Origin: Prochlorococcus sp. AH-716-I09
GTDB lineage: Bacteria > Cyanobacteriota > Cyanobacteriia > PCC-6307 > Cyanobiaceae
DNA length: 35,203 bases
Assembly (NCBI GenBank): GCA_028409275.1
Contig: JAOOML010000004.1
Location: 1 to 35,203, forward strand
Direction: 5' to 3'
In this document: positions 20,821 to 30,835 of the stretch, piece by piece
Numbering within the stretch: the first letter of the stretch is position 1
How the letters are laid out: each line of letters starts with the position of its first letter
Notes under the pieces: generated by a model
The model's input: the letters and a program-made list of their open reading frames with translations, nothing else
The model's database searches: none
Told to the model about the DNA's origin: nothing
Position numbers and translations under genes: made by a program

Positions 20821-22173
20821 ATGTCTAGCAAATTGTCTACTTTTATTTGTCAAAATTGCGGAACTGAAACTTCTCAATACTTTGGGAAATGCCTTAATTG
20901 CAACTCATGGAATTCAATTGTTGAAGAAATTAAAAGCAAGAGATCTAAAAATCAAGATATAAAAAACAGTAAGAAATCTATACCATTTAATGAAATTTCA
21001 TCAGAAAAAAAATCAAGATTTACAAGTGGTTTTAGTGAATTTGATCGAGTTCTTGGAGGTGGAATAGTACCTGGGTCTGTTATTTTACTTGGAGGAGAAC
21101 CTGGTATAGGTAAAAGCACAATAGTTCTTCAATCAGCAGGAAAAATATCTCTTAGTGAGAAAGTTTTATACATAACTGCAGAAGAATCTTTAGAACAAGT
21201 AAAAATTAGATGGGAAAGATTAAAGCAAAACAGTATTGATTTAAAAATTTTTGCAGAAACCAATTTATCCCTAATTATTGAAGAGATCAAAAGTGTAAAT
21301 CCAAGTTTTGCAATTATTGATAGTATTCAAGCCATCCATAATCATGAGATGGAAAGTTCGCCTGGATCGGTTTCTCAAGTTAGAGCATGTTCATCTGAAT
21401 TGCAAAATCTCGCAAAAGACAACAATATTGCACTTTTAATTATTGGTCATGTTACGAAAGATGGAGCATTCGCTGGTCCGAAAACTCTAGAGCATTTAGT
21501 TGATACAGTAATTAACTTCGAAGGAGATAATATTTCCTCACATAGATTACTAAGAAGTATAAAAAATAGATTTGGATCGACCTTTGAAATAGGAATTTTT
21601 GAAATGCTTGAACAGGGCTTACGAGAGATAAAAAACCCAAGTTCAATTTTTACCAATAAAGAAAATATTTCAGGTGTAACTACTACGATTACAAATGAAG
21701 GAACTCGACCATTAGCAGTTGATATACAAGCATTGGTAAATAAAACTTTCTACAGTAATCCAAGACGAACTACAACCGGAATAAATATCAATAGATTACA
21801 TCAAATTTTAGCTGTAATTGAAAAACACGTAGGTATTAAAATTTCTGAATTCGATTGTTATGTAGCTACCGGTGGGGGTTTTGAGATTAATGATCCTTCA
21901 TCTGACTTAGGTGTGGCAATATCAATTTTATCAAGTTTAAAAAATATTCCTCCATTGGCAAATAGCTCATTTATTGGGGAATTAGGTTTGAGCGGTCAGG
22001 TTAGAAAATCGAATAACCTTCGAACAAAGATAGAAGAAGCTGTAAGACTAGGAATCAAAAATATCGTAGTGCCAAAATTAGAGGAGAAACTTAATAATAA
22101 TTTTAAAAATTTAATAAATATCAAAGAGATTTCTAATATTAAAGAAGCAGTTGACTATTCTTTATCAGAGTAA
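20821..22173 (+). CDS. radA: DNA repair protein RadA
   Basis: N-terminal zinc finger 'CQNCG...CLNC', Walker A 'GGEPGIGKST', 'KNRFGST' motif, Lon-like C-terminus. Confidence 0.95.
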   Translation: MSSKLSTFICQNCGTETSQYFGKCLNCNSWNSIVEEIKSKRSKNQDIKNSKKSIPFNEISSEKKSRFTSGFSEFDRVLGGGIVPGSVILLGGEPGIGKSTIVLQSAGKISLSEKVLYITAEESLEQVKIRWERLKQNSIDLKIFAETNLSLIIEEIKSVNPSFAIIDSIQAIHNHEMESSPGSVSQVRACSSELQNLAKDNNIALLIIGHVTKDGAFAGPKTLEHLVDTVINFEGDNISSHRLLRSIKNRFGSTFEIGIFEMLEQGLREIKNPSSIFTNKENISGVTTTITNEGTRPLAVDIQALVNKTFYSNPRRTTTGININRLHQILAVIEKHVGIKISEFDCYVATGGGFEINDPSSDLGVAISILSSLKNIPPLANSSFIGELGLSGQVRKSNNLRTKIEEAVRLGIKNIVVPKLEEKLNNNFKNLINIKEISNIKEAVDYSLSE

Positions 22174-22179
22174 AAAATA

Positions 22180-22701
22180 TTAGAGGTACATATCAATTGA
22201 ACTTCTTCCTGAGTTTTTCAACCAATTCTCAATATCTAGATACCCACCTGGATATAATCTTACTGCTTTAGACCAGACTTCAGCAGCTTTATCAAACCAA
22301 ATATCTCTCTGATCTAAATCACCGTTTTGCTCAGCGTATCTTCCCCTTTTTTCATAAATTAAGCCTATATTTTTAAGGCATGATGGTTGCTTGGGATTTT
22401 CTACTAAAGCTTTTTCATAAGTTTCAATAGACAAATCCTCCTCGCCATTACTCATGTATATAATTGCCATATTTTTTAAAGTCTCACCCCTATCAATTTT
22501 ATTTTCTTCAAGCAGTAAACTCTCTTTGTAATACTCTAATGCTTCTGAATAATCGCCATTATTTTGTGCAGCTAGGCCATCTCTGTAATAGATATATGCC
22601 CTTTTTTCTTTCTCTGCAATAGGCATTATTTTTACTATAGATTCAGCAATTACAGTAAAAGCTTTATCAATAAAATTGTCTCTGTTTTGATTACTAGGCA
22701 C
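22180..22701 (-). CDS. ycf3: Photosystem I assembly protein Ycf3 (TPR)
   Basis: '[38 protein letters not shown]' plus TPRs. GTG at 22701 gives the expected 173 aa; the track ORF to 22788 is over-extended. Confidence 0.93.
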   Translation of the reverse strand: MPSNQNRDNFIDKAFTVIAESIVKIMPIAEKEKRAYIYYRDGLAAQNNGDYSEALEYYKESLLLEENKIDRGETLKNMAIIYMSNGEEDLSIETYEKALVENPKQPSCLKNIGLIYEKRGRYAEQNGDLDQRDIWFDKAAEVWSKAVRLYPGGYLDIENWLKNSGRSSIDMYL

Positions 22702-22813
22702 TGCTCTGAATCTAATAAAATTAATATAGTAATTTAAAAAATAACTATTTAAAAAGTCTATTACATTTATTATTATAATTAAAAACAAAGTAAAGCATTA
22801 ATTTGCTTCTATC

Positions 22814-25117
22814 GTGAAAAATATGGAGAGCATTCAATTAAGTATTACGGGAATGAAGTGCGGAGGTTGTGTTAGTACAGTTGAAAAAATATTGAATAAC
22901 TCTGATGGTGTTGAAAATGTTTCTGTGAACTTACTCACTGAAAGCGCATATTTTGAAATTACTCAGAAACATATAGAAATAGAAACAGTTCTCGAAAATC
23001 TAAAAGAAAATGGTTTCCCATCAAAGATTTACATAAATGATTTTTCCAAAAAAATAAATAAATCAGAATTAGAAAAAAAAAAGAAGTGGAATAATCAATG
23101 GAGAAAACTAACTTTTGCCCTTTTTCTTTTATTATTTTCCGGTTTAGGTCATCTAGCAGAAGGAAGATATATAAATTTTCCAATACTAGGTAATATATTT
23201 TTTCACGCTTCATTAGCAACATCGGCTCTATTATTTCCCGGCAGAGGAATCATTATTAATGGATTTAAATCATTTATTAAGAACCGTCCGGACATGGATT
23301 CTTTAGTAGCTCTTGGAGTAACTAGCGCATATACAACAAGTCTTCTATCCTTAATATTCCCTGCTACTGGATTTCCTTGTTTTTTCAATGAACCAGTTAT
23401 GCTGTTAGGATTTATACTGATTGGGCGTTTCTTAGAAGAAAGAGCAAGATACGAAACTGGTTCATCCATTGGAGAGTTATTAGACCTTCAACCTGAAATG
23501 GCAAATATCTACACAGAAGATAATCAAATTAAGTCAATAAGAGTCAATACTTTAAGACCTGATCAAGAGATTCAAGTTTTAGCTGGAGACAGAGTACCTG
23601 CTGACTGCATTGTTACTCAAGGTAGTTCATATGTTGATGTTTCACATATTACTGGGGAATCCAAACCTATCGCAGTAAAAGAAGGCGAAAATCTATCTAA
23701 TGGATCTTTAAATCTTAATTCAACTCTTAGACTTAAAGTACAAAAGGTAGGAGGGGATTCTTCTCTTGCAAAACTAGTAAGTCTTATTGAATCTGTAAAC
23801 GCTAGAAAACCTCGCATTCAAAGAATTGCTGATGAAATTGCAGGCAAATTCACTTACTTTGTACTTATTTTTGCTACTTTAACCTTTTTCTTTTGGTGGA
23901 AGGGGGCAAAAAACATTTGGCCTGATTTATTAAGTCAAAATCATCAATTCATAACTCACTCAAGCCACACACTTCATAGTTCGCTGGGTAGTAATGCTGA
24001 AAATTTCCTGAGTTTAGCAATTCAATTGTCAATTGCTGTTTTGGTAATAGCTTGCCCTTGTGCATTAGGTTTAGCCACCCCAACTGTAATAACTGTCGCA
24101 TCAGGTAAAGCAGCAAAAAAAGGAGTTTTATTTAAAGGCGGGGACAAAATAGAAATTGCTTCAAAAATTAATCATATTATTTTTGATAAGACAGGTACTC
24201 TAACAAAAGGTAAGCCTTTCATTGTTGATTATAAAAATAATAATGATCATTCATTTTTATTGAGAATAGCTGCAAGTTTAGAAAAGGAAAGCAGACATCC
24301 AATTGCGGATGCTTTAATTCGAGAGGCAAAAAAACAAAATTTAAGTTTATTGCCAATAAAAAAAATTTTCACCCACTCAGGTAGAGGTATTTCTGGAGAA
24401 CTTGATTCAATTGATGGACTTATCAATATAGGAAATATTGAATGGATATTAAGCAAAGGAATAATTATTGATAGTGATGCAAAAAAAGTCATTGAAAATG
24501 AAGATACAAAAACGAACACTATCATTGGAGTAGGCATCAAAGATAAACTATTAGGCTTTATCTTGTTAGGAGATTTACTAAGAGATGATTCAATTAAAAC
24601 AGTTCAAAATTTAAGAAAAAACAAATTTAAAATTAATATTTTAAGTGGAGATAGAAAACAAACTGTTTTAGCTCTAGCAAAAAAAATTGGCTGTAAAGAA
24701 ACGGAAGTAAAATGGGATCTTCTTCCTGAGATGAAACTTAAGATTATAGAAAATTTAAAAATCGATAATAAAATAGCAATGATTGGTGATGGAATTAATG
24801 ATGTACCAGCCTTAGCTGCCTCAGACTTAGGAATTGCGGTAGGATCAGGGACTCAAATAGCGAAGGCAAATGCAGATGTGGTATTGATGGGAGATCAACT
24901 AAATGGATTGCCTTACGCATTAAATCTTGCAAAAAATACTATAAGAAAAATAAAGCAGAATCTAATTTGGGCTTTTGGTTATAACTTAATAGCTTTACCA
25001 ATAGCTGCAGGGATTTTATTCCCTAAATATGGAATACTTCTTACTCCCTCAATAGCTGCCTTATTAATGGCGACTAGCTCAATCACAGTTATAATTAATG
25101 CCTTATCTTTAGATTAA
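22814..25117 (+). CDS. Heavy-metal (copper-type) P1B ATPase
   Basis: GTG start; HMA motif 'GMKCGGC', 'IACPCALGLATPT', 'DKTGTLTKG', 'GDGINDVPALAASDLGIAVGSGT'. Confidence 0.94.
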   Translation: MKNMESIQLSITGMKCGGCVSTVEKILNNSDGVENVSVNLLTESAYFEITQKHIEIETVLENLKENGFPSKIYINDFSKKINKSELEKKKKWNNQWRKLTFALFLLLFSGLGHLAEGRYINFPILGNIFFHASLATSALLFPGRGIIINGFKSFIKNRPDMDSLVALGVTSAYTTSLLSLIFPATGFPCFFNEPVMLLGFILIGRFLEERARYETGSSIGELLDLQPEMANIYTEDNQIKSIRVNTLRPDQEIQVLAGDRVPADCIVTQGSSYVDVSHITGESKPIAVKEGENLSNGSLNLNSTLRLKVQKVGGDSSLAKLVSLIESVNARKPRIQRIADEIAGKFTYFVLIFATLTFFFWWKGAKNIWPDLLSQNHQFITHSSHTLHSSLGSNAENFLSLAIQLSIAVLVIACPCALGLATPTVITVASGKAAKKGVLFKGGDKIEIASKINHIIFDKTGTLTKGKPFIVDYKNNNDHSFLLRIAASLEKESRHPIADALIREAKKQNLSLLPIKKIFTHSGRGISGELDSIDGLINIGNIEWILSKGIIIDSDAKKVIENEDTKTNTIIGVGIKDKLLGFILLGDLLRDDSIKTVQNLRKNKFKINILSGDRKQTVLALAKKIGCKETEVKWDLLPEMKLKIIENLKIDNKIAMIGDGINDVPALAASDLGIAVGSGTQIAKANADVVLMGDQLNGLPYALNLAKNTIRKIKQNLIWAFGYNLIALPIAAGILFPKYGILLTPSIAALLMATSSITVIINALSLD

Positions 25118-25756
25118 ATGAAAGGAAAATTTATTGTTATTGAAGGGATTGATGGATGTGGCAAAACTACCCAAATAGATGAATTATCAAAATGGCTTCC
25201 AAATAGTGGACTACTAAAACAAGATTCTAAATTAATAACAACAAGAGAGCCAGGAGGCAGCCTTCTCGGCAAAAAACTTAGAGGACTGATTCTTGACAAC
25301 AATAAAAATAATAAACCTTCATCCCTGGCAGAATTATTGCTTTATTCAGCTGATAGAGCTGAGCATGTCTCAAAAATTATTTCACCAGCATTAAAAAACA
25401 ATCATTGGGTATTGAGTGATAGATTTTCCGATTCCACATTGGCTTATCAAGGATATGGAAGGAATATAAATTTAGAGATAATTAAAAATATTGAATCTAT
25501 TGTCTGTCAAGGTGAATATCCTGACCTAACTTTCTTCTTAGAAATTTCTCCAGAAGAAAGTATCTCGCGAAGAAAAAATGAAATTCCAGATAGGATAGAA
25601 TCAGAAGGTATTAAATTTTTAGAGAAAGTAAATGAAGGCTTCAAACTAATAGCAAAAGAAAAAAACTGGAAAGTAATATCCGCCTCACAAAATATTAAAA
25701 CTATTTCTAATCAAATTAAAGATACTTTGTTAAAAAAATTTTCTAATAAAAAATGA
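25118..25756 (+). CDS. tmk: Thymidylate kinase
   Basis: '[15 protein letters not shown]', '[15 protein letters not shown]'. Confidence 0.96.
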   Translation: MKGKFIVIEGIDGCGKTTQIDELSKWLPNSGLLKQDSKLITTREPGGSLLGKKLRGLILDNNKNNKPSSLAELLLYSADRAEHVSKIISPALKNNHWVLSDRFSDSTLAYQGYGRNINLEIIKNIESIVCQGEYPDLTFFLEISPEESISRRKNEIPDRIESEGIKFLEKVNEGFKLIAKEKNWKVISASQNIKTISNQIKDTLLKKFSNKK

Positions 25757-26712
25757 TTGAAATTAAAAAAAATAAATTTTTATTCAATGAAGAAGTTAAT
25801 ACATATCTTAAAAGCATACTGAAAAACAAATCATTTGCTAATGGTTATATTTTTTATGGTGTCGAAGGGGTAGGAAAAAAACAAACAGCTCTTAATTTTA
25901 TAACTGATATTTTCAAACAAACTTCTCCAAGCGAAAACATTGAAGCGCGAATAACCAATAATAACCACCCTGATTTTCTAATTCTCGAACCTAGTTCTCT
26001 TTTGGAATCTCAAAGATTAAAAAGTTCAGATCTTGAAAAAAAGGTAAAAAGTGGATCTGAGATTATTAAAATCGCACAAATACGAAATATCAAAACTTTT
26101 CTGGGTCAAAAATCAATAAACTCGGGGAAAAAAATTGTTTTAATTATTGATGCACATCTCTTAAACGAAGCAGCCTCAAATTGCCTATTAAAAACCTTGG
26201 AAGAGCCTAGTAATGGTATCTTTATTTTATTAACATCAAAATTAAATCTTCTAATAGATACAATAATTTCAAGGTGTCAAATAGTCAGGTTTCGATCCTT
26301 TTCTGGCAAACAATTAAATTCTGTTTTAAAAGATTATCTAGATCTCTCTAAAATTGATATCAATGAAAAATTTAAAATTCAAGACCTAGTAAACTCTGCG
26401 CATGGCTCACCAGGGCAATTAATAAAGAATATTGAAATTTGGAATGAATTATCAGATGATATTTTAAGTAAATTAAGTTTTCCAATAAAAAATAGCCTCG
26501 AAATCTTAGAAGTATCAAAATCAATATCTGAGCTTTTAGACATTTATCAACAGATTTATTTGGTCAATTTTATTCAAATTATTTGGTGGAGAAAAACAAA
26601 AAAAATTGATTTAGTCAAAAAACTTGAAAACTTAAAATCTCACTTAAGAAAAAACATTCATCCAAGGTTGGCATGGGAAATTACTTTTTTAAAAATTGCA
26701 ATGGAGGATTAA
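25753..26712 (+). CDS. holB: DNA polymerase III delta' subunit / clamp-loader-like ATPase
   Basis: '[20 protein letters not shown]', '[25 protein letters not shown]'; ATGA overlap with tmk. Confidence 0.9.
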   Translation: MIEIKKNKFLFNEEVNTYLKSILKNKSFANGYIFYGVEGVGKKQTALNFITDIFKQTSPSENIEARITNNNHPDFLILEPSSLLESQRLKSSDLEKKVKSGSEIIKIAQIRNIKTFLGQKSINSGKKIVLIIDAHLLNEAASNCLLKTLEEPSNGIFILLTSKLNLLIDTIISRCQIVRFRSFSGKQLNSVLKDYLDLSKIDINEKFKIQDLVNSAHGSPGQLIKNIEIWNELSDDILSKLSFPIKNSLEILEVSKSISELLDIYQQIYLVNFIQIIWWRKTKKIDLVKKLENLKSHLRKNIHPRLAWEITFLKIAMED

Positions 26713-26718
26713 TGAAAT

Positions 26719-27501
26719 TTAATCAATTACAGAATTTATTAGATTAGGATTCCTTGCATGAACAAACTCTTGTTTAGCAATTTCAACTTGAGAACCAATA
26801 GGTAGTTCAAGACAATATCCAGCTCCATATACAGTTTTTATATAAATAGGCTTTCGGGGATCGGGTTCTAATTTGGTCCGTAGATGTCTTATATGTACCC
26901 TTATTGTCTCAATATCATCGTCTGGTTCATATCCCCATACTTCTTTGAGAATCAATGCTGGTGATACGGTTTGACCATGTCTCTGTAAAAGACAATGGAG
27001 TAATTCAAATTCAAGATGCGTTAATCTTATAGGAGATTCAAACCAAATTGCTTCAAATCTTTCTGGCACAAGGGTTAGAGGACCATAATTTAGGATTTCT
27101 TGCTGATTACTAGAATTCAACTGCGCTCTGCTAGTTCTTCTCAATAAAGCTTTAATGCGTACATGTAATTCCTCTAAGTCAAATGGTTTAGTAATGTAAT
27201 CATCAGCTCCAGAATTAAAACCAGTTACTTTATCTTTAAGGCCACCCAATGCAGTTATCATCAAAATTGGAATATTTGAAGTTCTTTCATCTCTTCTAAG
27301 TCGTTGACATAAAGTTAATCCATCAACATTTGGCAGCATTAAATCTAGTAATATTAAATCTGGAGAATATTGAAGAGCTAATGCTTGCCCTTTGATGCCG
27401 TCTTCAGCTTTTTGAACATCAAAACCAGAATGCTCTAAATGCCTCGCAACCAAATCACGCATATCACGATCGTCTTCAATTAAAAGGATTGAAATTTTCA
27501 T
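26719..27501 (-). CDS. rpaA: OmpR-family response regulator RpaA
   Basis: '[58 protein letters not shown]' and '[48 protein letters not shown]', as in RpaA. Confidence 0.9.
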   Translation of the reverse strand: MKISILLIEDDRDMRDLVARHLEHSGFDVQKAEDGIKGQALALQYSPDLILLDLMLPNVDGLTLCQRLRRDERTSNIPILMITALGGLKDKVTGFNSGADDYITKPFDLEELHVRIKALLRRTSRAQLNSSNQQEILNYGPLTLVPERFEAIWFESPIRLTHLEFELLHCLLQRHGQTVSPALILKEVWGYEPDDDIETIRVHIRHLRTKLEPDPRKPIYIKTVYGAGYCLELPIGSQVEIAKQEFVHARNPNLINSVID

Positions 27502-27905
27502 ATTTATAGACTATTAAATTAAAATTAAGTTTTTAGTAATATGATTCTCTCAAGATTTTAGAAAGATTGCTGAATTAGTGTAAACAATTTTATCAATTAA
27601 TTTATCAGTAATTATAATAATAGCAAGGCATTAGAGAGAATTTACAAATTCCAGAAAATCTTAAATTTTATAATTTCTTTCGATTTTGTTAACTATTTCT
27701 TTATAATCAGAAGAATATCTGAAATAAAAAGTCATTCAATTTTAAAGAATGCCCTATGGAAAGTGTCTTCAATAAAATATCTGAAAATGAATTTGAGTTA
27801 AAATTAAAAGTTTTCTAGGATGCTTAGATTGTATTAATAATTTAGGCTTGATTCTGAGTGTTTAAACTAAAAATTTTGTTTATATTGAAAAAAATCTAAG
27901 TATTC

Positions 27906-28265
27906 ATGAAAAAAAAGTCATTTATTTATTCTGATTTATCAAAAAAACAACTAGAAAATCTTAAAGAATTTTATGTCCAAAAAAAAGTTGAATCTATGAG
28001 TCATCAGGTACTTAAAGAATATGTACTAGAAATAATTTCTCATCAGATAATCGATACTATTGGCAAAGAAGAAGAAATGGAAGCATGGAAGGATATGTCA
28101 GAATTTTTTGGAGAGAAATTTGAAACAATAATTTTAGAAATACAAACGAAATATAGTTACGATAAAAATGTTCTTGAAACAGAAATAGATCCTCAAAAAC
28201 AAAGACTGGAATTAATTGAGAGGAATACAATAGATAACGAAAAAAAGGATATGTGGGATGAATAG
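27906..28265 (+). CDS. Hypothetical protein (119 aa), function unknown
   Basis: ATG ORF with well-structured, charged helical composition; isolated in an otherwise gene-poor region. Confidence 0.6.
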   Translation: MKKKSFIYSDLSKKQLENLKEFYVQKKVESMSHQVLKEYVLEIISHQIIDTIGKEEEMEAWKDMSEFFGEKFETIILEIQTKYSYDKNVLETEIDPQKQRLELIERNTIDNEKKDMWDE

Positions 28266-28975
28266 AATTTCCTAGAGGGCGTAATTTATCTATATGTCAT
28301 AAAAAGAAAATGAAAATTCTCTATATAAACTTAAAAAAAGATTAAGAAACTGTTTTGTTGAGTATTTAATATTATATGTTCTGAAAACTAATATTAAAAC
28401 CTATCTTACTTTATTTTATAAAAATTGATTTATGAAAGTAAGCCATTGAATTTAATGTTCCAAATACTATATCTAATACCGTTATGAATACTGTTCTCAA
28501 TACTAAATAAATTTTGTATTTAATATTTGTTTTATGCAAATATGAATTATTTGATAATTTGTCCAGAAAAGTTTTTTAATAAAATTAGTTGAAAGAACGA
28601 TATTTATTAAACAGCAAAAATAAGAATATTAAGCTGAATAATTATCTCAATGAATAATTTTAATAGTATTGGAAATTTACTAAAAATTTTTAAAATTAGT
28701 AAGTTAATTTTTTATTATCCATTAAAATTTTTTGATGTTTGATTTTTAAAATTACAGATCCTAAAGGCTATGAAAATGAGAATTAAAGTTACAGAAATCA
28801 GTTATAAAAATGTCAACTTATAGATTAACTTTTCTCAGTTATCTTATAAAGAAGGATAGAAAAAGATTAAGCTTAATTTATTGAAGAAAATTTTTTTAAA
28901 ACCCTAGAAAAGAATTCACATCAAAAAGGTACTTCTTTAAAAGAGTACATAAAAAAATCTTAGAAGAATTTTTAA

Positions 28976-29383
28976 ATGCTTAGTGACGAAAACCACATTA
29001 TTGAATTATTAGATAATTTTGCAGCAAATGATTATGGTGAGTTTTTGCTTGATAACGCAACGGAAAATTTTCTATTTATTCGCCCAAGTGGTAATCCGAT
29101 AAATGTTATGGGTTTTATTGAAATGAGCACTTCGGGTAATGTATCAGATGGATATTGTGATATTCAAAAAATACGTAAATTAGAATTTTTCTCACCTAAT
29201 GCCGCCATGTGTGTTTTCACTTTAAGATCTAGCTTCGTTTACAAAAATGTTCAAAATAGTGACTTAGCTACTGTAACTGCAATAGTTAAAAAAATAAAAA
29301 ATCAATGGAAATTTTTATGGATGCATAGATCATCTGGAGATTCAAACCTTTCACTGTGGAACTTATACTCTAAAAAGTTGTAA
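28976..29383 (+). CDS. Small NTF2/SnoaL-like or DUF3804-like protein
   Basis: 'IIELLDNFAANDYGEFLLDNATENFLFIRPSGNPINVMGFIEM' and C-terminal beta pattern '...TAIVKKIKNQWKFLWMHRSSGDS'; family assignment tentative. Confidence 0.6.
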   Translation: MLSDENHIIELLDNFAANDYGEFLLDNATENFLFIRPSGNPINVMGFIEMSTSGNVSDGYCDIQKIRKLEFFSPNAAMCVFTLRSSFVYKNVQNSDLATVTAIVKKIKNQWKFLWMHRSSGDSNLSLWNLYSKKL

Positions 29384-29553
29384 AAATAATTAAATTAATT
29401 TTTTATATTTTTGATTAATTTAAGTAAAAGCTTAAAATTTCAATTTACAAACATTTTTTATAAGATACACAAATCACACACATTTTTTTTAAAAAAACTT
29501 ATATTTTTGGGAAGAAATAAGAATTGAATCTTCAAACAACTATTTATTTCCAA

Positions 29554-29579
29554 TAAAAAAAGAGACCCTTTAGATCTCT
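29554..29579 (-). terminator. Intrinsic terminator downstream of tRNA-Asn
   Basis: Minus strand AGAGATC-TAAAG-GGTCTCT (7 bp with one G.U) followed by a run of T's; 27 nt past the tRNA 3' end. Confidence 0.65.
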
Positions 29580-29605
29580 ATAAGTCTGTTTAAGAAGTTT
29601 AAGAA

Positions 29606-29677
<72 letters not shown>

Positions 29678-29726
29678 ATATAAAATGAATTTAACTCTTT
29701 AATGTACCCTATGACAAGTAAAAAAC

Positions 29727-30401
29727 TTAATTATATTGAAATTTTGATGGTTCATTCCAGCTAGATAAAAAACCATTTTTCAACTCTGCTACTGCATCAG
29801 CGTAAATTAATTCTTCATAACGGTGAGTAATCCATAAAGCAGATAAAGGTTTTATGTGGTCACTTGTAAGATCTTTAATAGTTTTTAAGACCTTTAGTTG
29901 GCTAGTTTTATCAAGTAAAGCTGTAGGCTCATCCAATAAAATAAAATTTCTATTACTTATAAGAGCGCATGCAATAGTTAAGCGTTGTTTTTGCCCACCG
30001 CTTAGCGTGTGAACTGGCTTTTTTTCAAAACCGGTCAAACCCACCTGATCAAGCACATATTCAATTCTTTGAGCAACTTTATAGTCACTAATATTTTGAT
30101 TAATATTAATCAGAAGTTCGCTCCTGCAGTTCGGCATAAGTATTTGATGATCAGGGTTTTGAAATACCATGCCAATATTTGCATTAGAATAAACAACTCC
30201 ATTTTTGGGTTTAATTATTCCATTAATTAATTTTAAAAGAGTACTTTTACCGCTGCCATTTTTGCCAACAACCATCCAAAATCCAGGTTTTTTTATTGAG
30301 AAATTACATTTTGAAATTAATTTTTCTTTTTTCCCAGGATATGAGAACGTGACATCTTTGAAGTGAATATAAGGTATTTCTTTTTCAAGAGAATCTCGCA
30401 T
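29727..30401 (-). CDS. ABC transporter ATP-binding protein, ECF/CbiO-like
   Basis: Walker A 'GKNGSGKST', 'VFQNPDHQILMP', signature 'LSGGQKQRL', Walker B 'FILLDEPTALLD'. Confidence 0.88.
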   Translation of the reverse strand: MRDSLEKEIPYIHFKDVTFSYPGKKEKLISKCNFSIKKPGFWMVVGKNGSGKSTLLKLINGIIKPKNGVVYSNANIGMVFQNPDHQILMPNCRSELLININQNISDYKVAQRIEYVLDQVGLTGFEKKPVHTLSGGQKQRLTIACALISNRNFILLDEPTALLDKTSQLKVLKTIKDLTSDHIKPLSALWITHRYEELIYADAVAELKNGFLSSWNEPSKFQYN

Positions 30402-30406
30402 TAATT

Positions 30407-30691
30407 TTATGAATCTATATTTAGAGAAAATCCTGGTCTCTTAGCACCTCCCGCTACTGATGATTTTTCATATATCTGAACTGAAATGATTTCTTTAGCT
30501 CTAACAGCAATTATTTTATCTTGAACTTTGTCACACCTTAATTCAATCAAGTTTGAGGATTCTTGAGTTTCATTCATTGAACTTTTTATTTCATCATAAA
30601 TTCGTTTAACATCTTCAAATTCTTTCTTCTGAATTGAAAGTGGAAAAGGTGAATATCTTAAACTTAATTCCAACGAATACATAATCATCAT
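30407..30691 (-). CDS. Conserved hypothetical protein (94 aa)
   Basis: 'YSLELSLRYSPFPLSIQKKEFEDVKRIYDEIK...SVAGGAKRPGFSLNI'; directly upstream of the ABC ATPase on the same strand. Start uncertain. Confidence 0.7.
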   Translation of the reverse strand: MMIMYSLELSLRYSPFPLSIQKKEFEDVKRIYDEIKSSMNETQESSNLIELRCDKVQDKIIAVRAKEIISVQIYEKSSVAGGAKRPGFSLNIDS

Positions 30692-30835
30692 AAAAACTAC
30701 TTTTTATAATAATAAATATTTTTACGAAGAAAGTTATTTTAAGTTAAATTCTTTTGAGAAAATTATATAAAAGATCTTTAAATACAATTATTATGTATAT
30801 AGGAGATTTAATTTTGCAATTTAAATAATCATTTC

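Noticed and set aside
20765-20962. 65-aa ORF overlapping the radA start in another frame
   Set aside because: The radA frame has clear zinc-finger and Walker motifs; this frame has none.
22702-22788. N-terminal extension of ycf3 in the ORF track
   Set aside because: Hydrophobic AT-rich leader not typical of Ycf3; GTG at 22701 yields the expected 173-aa protein.
28929-28948. Hairpin GTACTTCTTTAAAAGAGTAC upstream of the 135-aa gene as a riboswitch or terminator
   Set aside because: Short imperfect stem in AT-rich DNA without a plus-strand T-tract; no support beyond a possible 5' UTR hairpin.
27906-29383. Toxin-antitoxin or defence module in the gene-poor region
   Set aside because: The two ORFs are ~700 bp apart, not co-operonic, and lack recognisable toxin, nuclease or DNA-binding motifs.
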